The notes below the pieces were generated by a model that ran no database searches, had not been told where the DNA came from, and saw only the letters and a list, made by a program, of their open reading frames with translations. Positions 7,113 to 10,062 of a stretch of DNA of 10,062 nucleotides are shown in pieces (the first letter of the stretch is position 1; every line of letters begins with the position of its first letter). The translations under genes and the position numbers were made by a program. The DNA is from Halanaerobiaceae bacterium. Its GTDB lineage: Bacteria; Bacillota; Halanaerobiia; Halanaerobiales; DTU029. The stretch covers positions 1 through 10,062 of the forward strand of contig JAAYLO010000034.1 in NCBI GenBank assembly GCA_012521855.1. The letters are read 5' to 3'.

Positions 7113-8201
7113 TCAATATATACTCAGCAATTCTTTTATTATTTCACTTGCTGTTGGAGGACAGCCCTTTATGAATTTATGGGCTCCCTTTGTACAGACT
7201 CCTATCCCGATTCCAGTTAACTCTTTACCCTGGAAACCCTGCCCGATAAAAATCTTTTCATTGATATGATTCAGCCTGCCCTGTTCTTCCAGTCTTTTTA
7301 AGGCATGAACCAGATTGCCGAAACAGGCAGAGCAGGCCATTTCTTCTTCTACATTTTGTACAAGTCTTTTTATTTTTCCGGATTTTCTCTTAATTGCTGC
7401 ACCCTTGTCTTTATTTAACTCTATAATCCTGGCCTTACCCAGGTCCATTTCGCCTATTATTAATTCCTGAGCAAAGCGTATATAGGGGATATCATCAATA
7501 TTATGCCCCATTATTTCTGCGGCATAACTATCCACCAGGACGGGGTCCTTACCTGCAATTACCCTGTTCATTTGAACAGGATTTCCTCCTTCTTCAAAAT
7601 CAAGATCCCCCAATATACCGTCAACGATAATCAGATCCTGCTGTAAGGCCTTATTTAAATATGCTATGGGTTTATGTAAACCGAGGGTATGAAATCTCCT
7701 TTTTTCACTGTCTGGAATACAACCCTTTAAATTCTTCAGGGCACAGGTTATTCCTGTCTGGCAGTGACCTTTCAGTACCGGCATATTAATCAAATAATCC
7801 ACTGCCAGGGCCTTTTCACAGACCTTTATCTCCAGTTCCTTTACCTTGATGTTTTTCGCTGAGTCCTGCTGTAAATCGATCAGGGGAACTCCATATTTCT
7901 CAGCCAGTTTATCATAACCACATACCTGATAGGCCCTTGTAGTCCTGTCACCTATCCAGGAACCTTCCAGGATTATAATGTTTTTAAACCCCTTTTCCTG
8001 TAAGTATTCAATTACCCCGGAGACCAGTTCCGGATCTGTTGTTGCCCCGGAATCAGAACTCCTGGCCAGAACCAGATTGGGCTTTATACCGATCAGCTCG
8101 TCCCTGCCTATTTCTTCTTCTATTTTAATTTCAGCCAGTATCTCTTTGGCCATTTTATGAGGCTCATTCCCATAAAGAATATAAAGCTCGTTTTTATCCA
8201 T
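7113..8201 (-). CDS. DUF362 domain-containing protein with C-terminal Cys cluster
   Basis: A 362-residue DUF362-family protein. Visible family features are IGIKPNLV (37-44), SSDSGATTDPEL (48-59), INMPVLKGHCQTG (138-150) leading into ALKNLKGCIPD (154-164), and GKDPVLVDSYAAEIMG (217-232). The C-terminal part adds four cysteines, C290 and C293 (CSAC) plus C336 and C347 (GCPP). These might bind an Fe-S cluster or other metal, though they do not form a standard ferredoxin CxxCxxC motif. No signal peptide or membrane segment is seen, so it should be cytoplasmic. The start has a strong AGGAGGAG (8215-8208) 6 bases upstream. The gene stands alone, diverging from sfsA. The family has no settled function; links to redox or cofactor metabolism are only suggestive. 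Confidence 0.88.
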   Translation of the reverse strand: MDKNELYILYGNEPHKMAKEILAEIKIEEEIGRDELIGIKPNLVLARSSDSGATTDPELVSGVIEYLQEKGFKNIIILEGSWIGDRTTRAYQVCGYDKLAEKYGVPLIDLQQDSAKNIKVKELEIKVCEKALAVDYLINMPVLKGHCQTGITCALKNLKGCIPDSEKRRFHTLGLHKPIAYLNKALQQDLIIVDGILGDLDFEEGGNPVQMNRVIAGKDPVLVDSYAAEIMGHNIDDIPYIRFAQELIIGEMDLGKARIIELNKDKGAAIKRKSGKIKRLVQNVEEEMACSACFGNLVHALKRLEEQGRLNHINEKIFIGQGFQGKELTGIGIGVCTKGAHKFIKGCPPTASEIIKELLSIY

Positions 8202-8232
8202 TTATCTCTCCTCCTGGTTTTTTATAATCTTA

Positions 8233-8253
8233 TGTTATAATAATATTATAACA
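8233..8253. promoter_or_regulatory. 21-bp palindrome carrying opposed -10 boxes between DUF362 and sfsA
   Basis: TGTTATAATA and TATTATAACA are perfect inverted arms around one central A. The plus strand contains TATAAT at 8236-8241 and the minus strand TATAAT at 8250-8245, so both divergent genes can have a perfect -10 inside the same site. No good -35 is seen for either, and another plus-strand TATAAT lies at 8223-8228. The arms resemble PerR/Fur-type half-sites (TTATAAT/ATTATAA), but spaced by 3 rather than the usual 1 base, so an operator role is speculative. Confidence 0.45.
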
Positions 8254-8287
8254 AAAAATTTAAGCACTTTTGAGGGGAGAGTTTTTC

Positions 8288-8968
8288 ATGCAATACAGGA
8301 ATACAAGAAGGGCTGTTTTTATTAAGAGACCAAACCGCTTTACTGCCCATGTTCTCCTTGATGGCAAGGAGGAAATAGACCATGTCAAAAATACCGGAAG
8401 ATGTAAGGAAATTCTGAAAAAAGGAGCCAACGTGATCCTGGAAAGGGCAGAGAATAAAAACAGAAAAACAAAATATTCAATGATTACGGCCTATAAAAAC
8501 GATCTCTTGATAAACATTGATTCACAGGTCCCTAACCAGGTAGTTGCTGAAGCTCTTGCAAAGGGCAAGTTCCTGAAAGACACTGTTCTGATAAAAAGAG
8601 AATTTAACTATGGTAATTCCAGGTTTGATATATATTTTGAAAACAAAAAGGGCAAGGGGCTTATAGAGGTAAAAGGAGTCACCCTTGAGGATAATGGTGT
8701 GGCAAAATTCCCCGATGCCCCGACAGAGAGGGGTACAAGACATCTGCGGGAAATGATAAAAGCAGTAGAGGAAGGATATTCGGGGTATATATTCTTCCTG
8801 ATACAGCTTAAGGGTGCTAAATATTTTACCCCAAATCATTCAACTGATCCCCTATTTGCCAGCACACTCAGCCTGGCCAGAGATAAGGGAGTAAAGATTC
8901 TGGCTTATGACTGCCTTATCAGTGAAGATAGTATAGAGCTAAATAATAAGATTCCGGTTCGTCTCTAG
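8288..8968 (+). CDS. sfsA: SfsA family DNA/RNA nuclease-like protein
   Basis: A 226-residue protein of normal SfsA length. The N-terminal part (about 1-80) corresponds to the OB-fold region and holds HVKNTGRCKEIL (32-43). The C-terminal part is a PD-(D/E)XK nuclease-like domain with SRFDIYFE (111-118; D114), LIEVKGVTLE (125-134; E127, K129) and FPDAPTERGTRHL (141-153), all hallmarks of the family. SfsA was first described as a sugar fermentation stimulation protein in E. coli; the nucleic-acid-binding and nuclease roles are known mostly from the fold and limited biochemistry. The start is ATG 8288, since GAGGGGAGAG (8272-8281) lies 6 bases upstream; an in-frame TTG at 8270 overlaps that site and is not used. 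The stop overlaps the stop of the opposing gene. Confidence 0.93.
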   Translation: MQYRNTRRAVFIKRPNRFTAHVLLDGKEEIDHVKNTGRCKEILKKGANVILERAENKNRKTKYSMITAYKNDLLINIDSQVPNQVVAEALAKGKFLKDTVLIKREFNYGNSRFDIYFENKKGKGLIEVKGVTLEDNGVAKFPDAPTERGTRHLREMIKAVEEGYSGYIFFLIQLKGAKYFTPNHSTDPLFASTLSLARDKGVKILAYDCLISEDSIELNNKIPVRL

Positions 8969-10062
8969 CTGAAATCCCTTTCTCCGGCGCTGGCAATCTC
9001 TCCAGTAATTGTTTTACCAACATATTTTACTTTCTCTTCTATACCGGCTTCTTTTATATAAGAGATCTCTTTCAGGTAATCACGGTTAGGTTGATAGGTA
9101 GGTATTAACCTGGTAAGCAATTTTATTATTAATACGGAATTGCCTTTACTGGCTGCTTCCTCAAGATCCGCTATACCCTTTCTCAGGGCAAATTCATCTA
9201 TCTCTTCCAGACGGGTTATAAAGATTCGTTCATGCTCAGTAGCAATATTATTTTCATTATCATTCAGTAATTCTTCATATAATTTTTCTCCTGGTCTCAA
9301 CCCTGTAATTTCTATCTCTATATCCTCTCCAGGTTTAAAACCGGAAAGTTCGATTAAATCCCTTGCCAGATCTATAATTTTGACCGGTTCACCCATATCG
9401 AGGACAAATACTTCCCCGCCTTCCCCAAAGGTTCCAGCCTGAATAACCAGCTGTACTGCTTCCGGTATTGTCATAAAGTACCTTGTTACTTCCTCATGAG
9501 TAACTGTTACCGGCCCGCCTTCAGCTATTTGTTTTTTGAAAAGAGGTATCACACTTCCGTTACTCCCCAATACATTACCAAATCTGACAGCCATATATTT
9601 TGTTCTGCTCTTTTTATTTTTACTTTGAATGAGCATCTCTGCAACACGCTTGCTGGCACCCATTACATTAGTAGGATTAACAGCTTTATCAGTTGAAATC
9701 AGGACAAACCTCTTAACCCTGAATTCATCTGCAACCTCTATCAAATTCCTTGTACCGAGAATATTATTCTTTACTGCCTCTTCCGGATTCTCTTCCCTTA
9801 AAGGACCATGCTTGTGGGCTGCAGCATGAAATACCAGATCAGGTTGATATTTACGGAAGATACAGCCAAGCCTGTCCTTGTCCCTGATACTCGCAATAAC
9901 AGATATAAACTTTATATTCCTGTACTTTTCTCTCAATTCAAGGTCCAGGAAATACAGGTTGTTCTCATAATTGTCCAGCATGATCAGTTTGGCTGGATTG
10001 AAAAGGGCCAGCTGGCGGCAGAGTTCTGAGCCAATTGAACCGCCTGCCCCTGTGACCAGAAG
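8965..10062 (-). CDS. FlaA1/CapD-type nucleotide-sugar epimerase/dehydratase, N-terminus beyond window
   Basis: Partial gene: the frame is open from the right edge to TAG at 8967-8965, giving 365 residues. An ATG at 9981 is internal, because the NAD(P)-binding motif TGAGGSIGSE lies upstream of it (residues 4-13 of the visible part). Further family marks are the FHAAAHKHGPL segment, STDKAVNPTNVMGASKR and FGNVLGSNGSVIPLF. In the catalytic SxxK-type motif the usual Tyr is Met (VMGASK), as in the long membrane-anchored members (WbpM/PglF-like) that carry N-terminal transmembrane helices. The missing part probably encodes these. The enzyme would convert a UDP-N-acetyl sugar (4,6-dehydratase or epimerase type) for surface polysaccharide or glycan synthesis; the exact reaction is not resolved. 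It converges with sfsA, stop codons overlapping. Confidence 0.9.
   Translation of the reverse strand, partial: LLVTGAGGSIGSELCRQLALFNPAKLIMLDNYENNLYFLDLELREKYRNIKFISVIASIRDKDRLGCIFRKYQPDLVFHAAAHKHGPLREENPEEAVKNNILGTRNLIEVADEFRVKRFVLISTDKAVNPTNVMGASKRVAEMLIQSKNKKSRTKYMAVRFGNVLGSNGSVIPLFKKQIAEGGPVTVTHEEVTRYFMTIPEAVQLVIQAGTFGEGGEVFVLDMGEPVKIIDLARDLIELSGFKPGEDIEIEITGLRPGEKLYEELLNDNENNIATEHERIFITRLEEIDEFALRKGIADLEEAASKGNSVLIIKLLTRLIPTYQPNRDYLKEISYIKEAGIEEKVKYVGKTITGEIASAGERDFS

Noticed and set aside
8522..8839. Minus-strand open frame of 105 codons inside sfsA
   Set aside because: Fully antisense to the conserved nuclease motifs of sfsA and without any protein family features.
9808..10029. Plus-strand open frame near the right edge
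   Set aside because: Antisense to the NAD(P)-binding region of the polysaccharide biosynthesis gene, which continues in frame to the window edge.
1..10062. CRISPR array, tRNA, rRNA or insertion sequence
   Set aside because: No regularly spaced direct repeats, tRNA-like cloverleaf, rRNA segments or transposase motifs were seen.

Overview
The window looks like chromosomal DNA of a low-GC, spore-forming, anaerobic-type Firmicute (Clostridia or Halanaerobiales-like). The support is AT-rich DNA, strong Shine-Dalgarno sites and a Spo0E-family gene. This placement is inference; there is no rRNA or other marker gene here.

Left two-thirds (98-6539, all on the minus strand, read right to left): a compact operon holding a tandemly repeated two-gene unit. 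Each unit is a periplasmic-binding-protein-like gene WITHOUT a signal peptide or lipobox (SBP-A, 5208-6449; SBP-B, 2031-3260). It is followed immediately by a gene for a soluble GAF-like/GGDEF/HD-GYP protein (A, 3296-5215; B, 98-2023). Both enzymes keep the residues for c-di-GMP synthesis and for c-di-GMP hydrolysis, and neither has a membrane segment. There is no ABC permease or ATPase in the window. Just upstream of SBP-A sits the last part of a third HD-GYP gene (6456-6539), a relic that suggests the array was once longer. The best reading is a cytoplasmic ligand-sensing module in which a solute-binding protein partners a bifunctional c-di-GMP enzyme. This is the most unusual content of the window.

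Middle (6540-7110): a non-coding region of about 310 bp with candidate promoters in both directions, then a small plus-strand Spo0E-like gene (6878-7030) and a hairpin probably shared as a bidirectional terminator with the next gene.

Right third (7113-10062): a minus-strand DUF362 protein and a plus-strand sfsA diverge from a short AT-rich promoter region with a 21-bp palindrome. sfsA converges on a minus-strand FlaA1/CapD-type nucleotide-sugar epimerase/dehydratase, with their stop codons overlapping in CTAG. The last gene runs off the right edge, so its N-terminus is missing. It points to a surface polysaccharide locus beyond the window.
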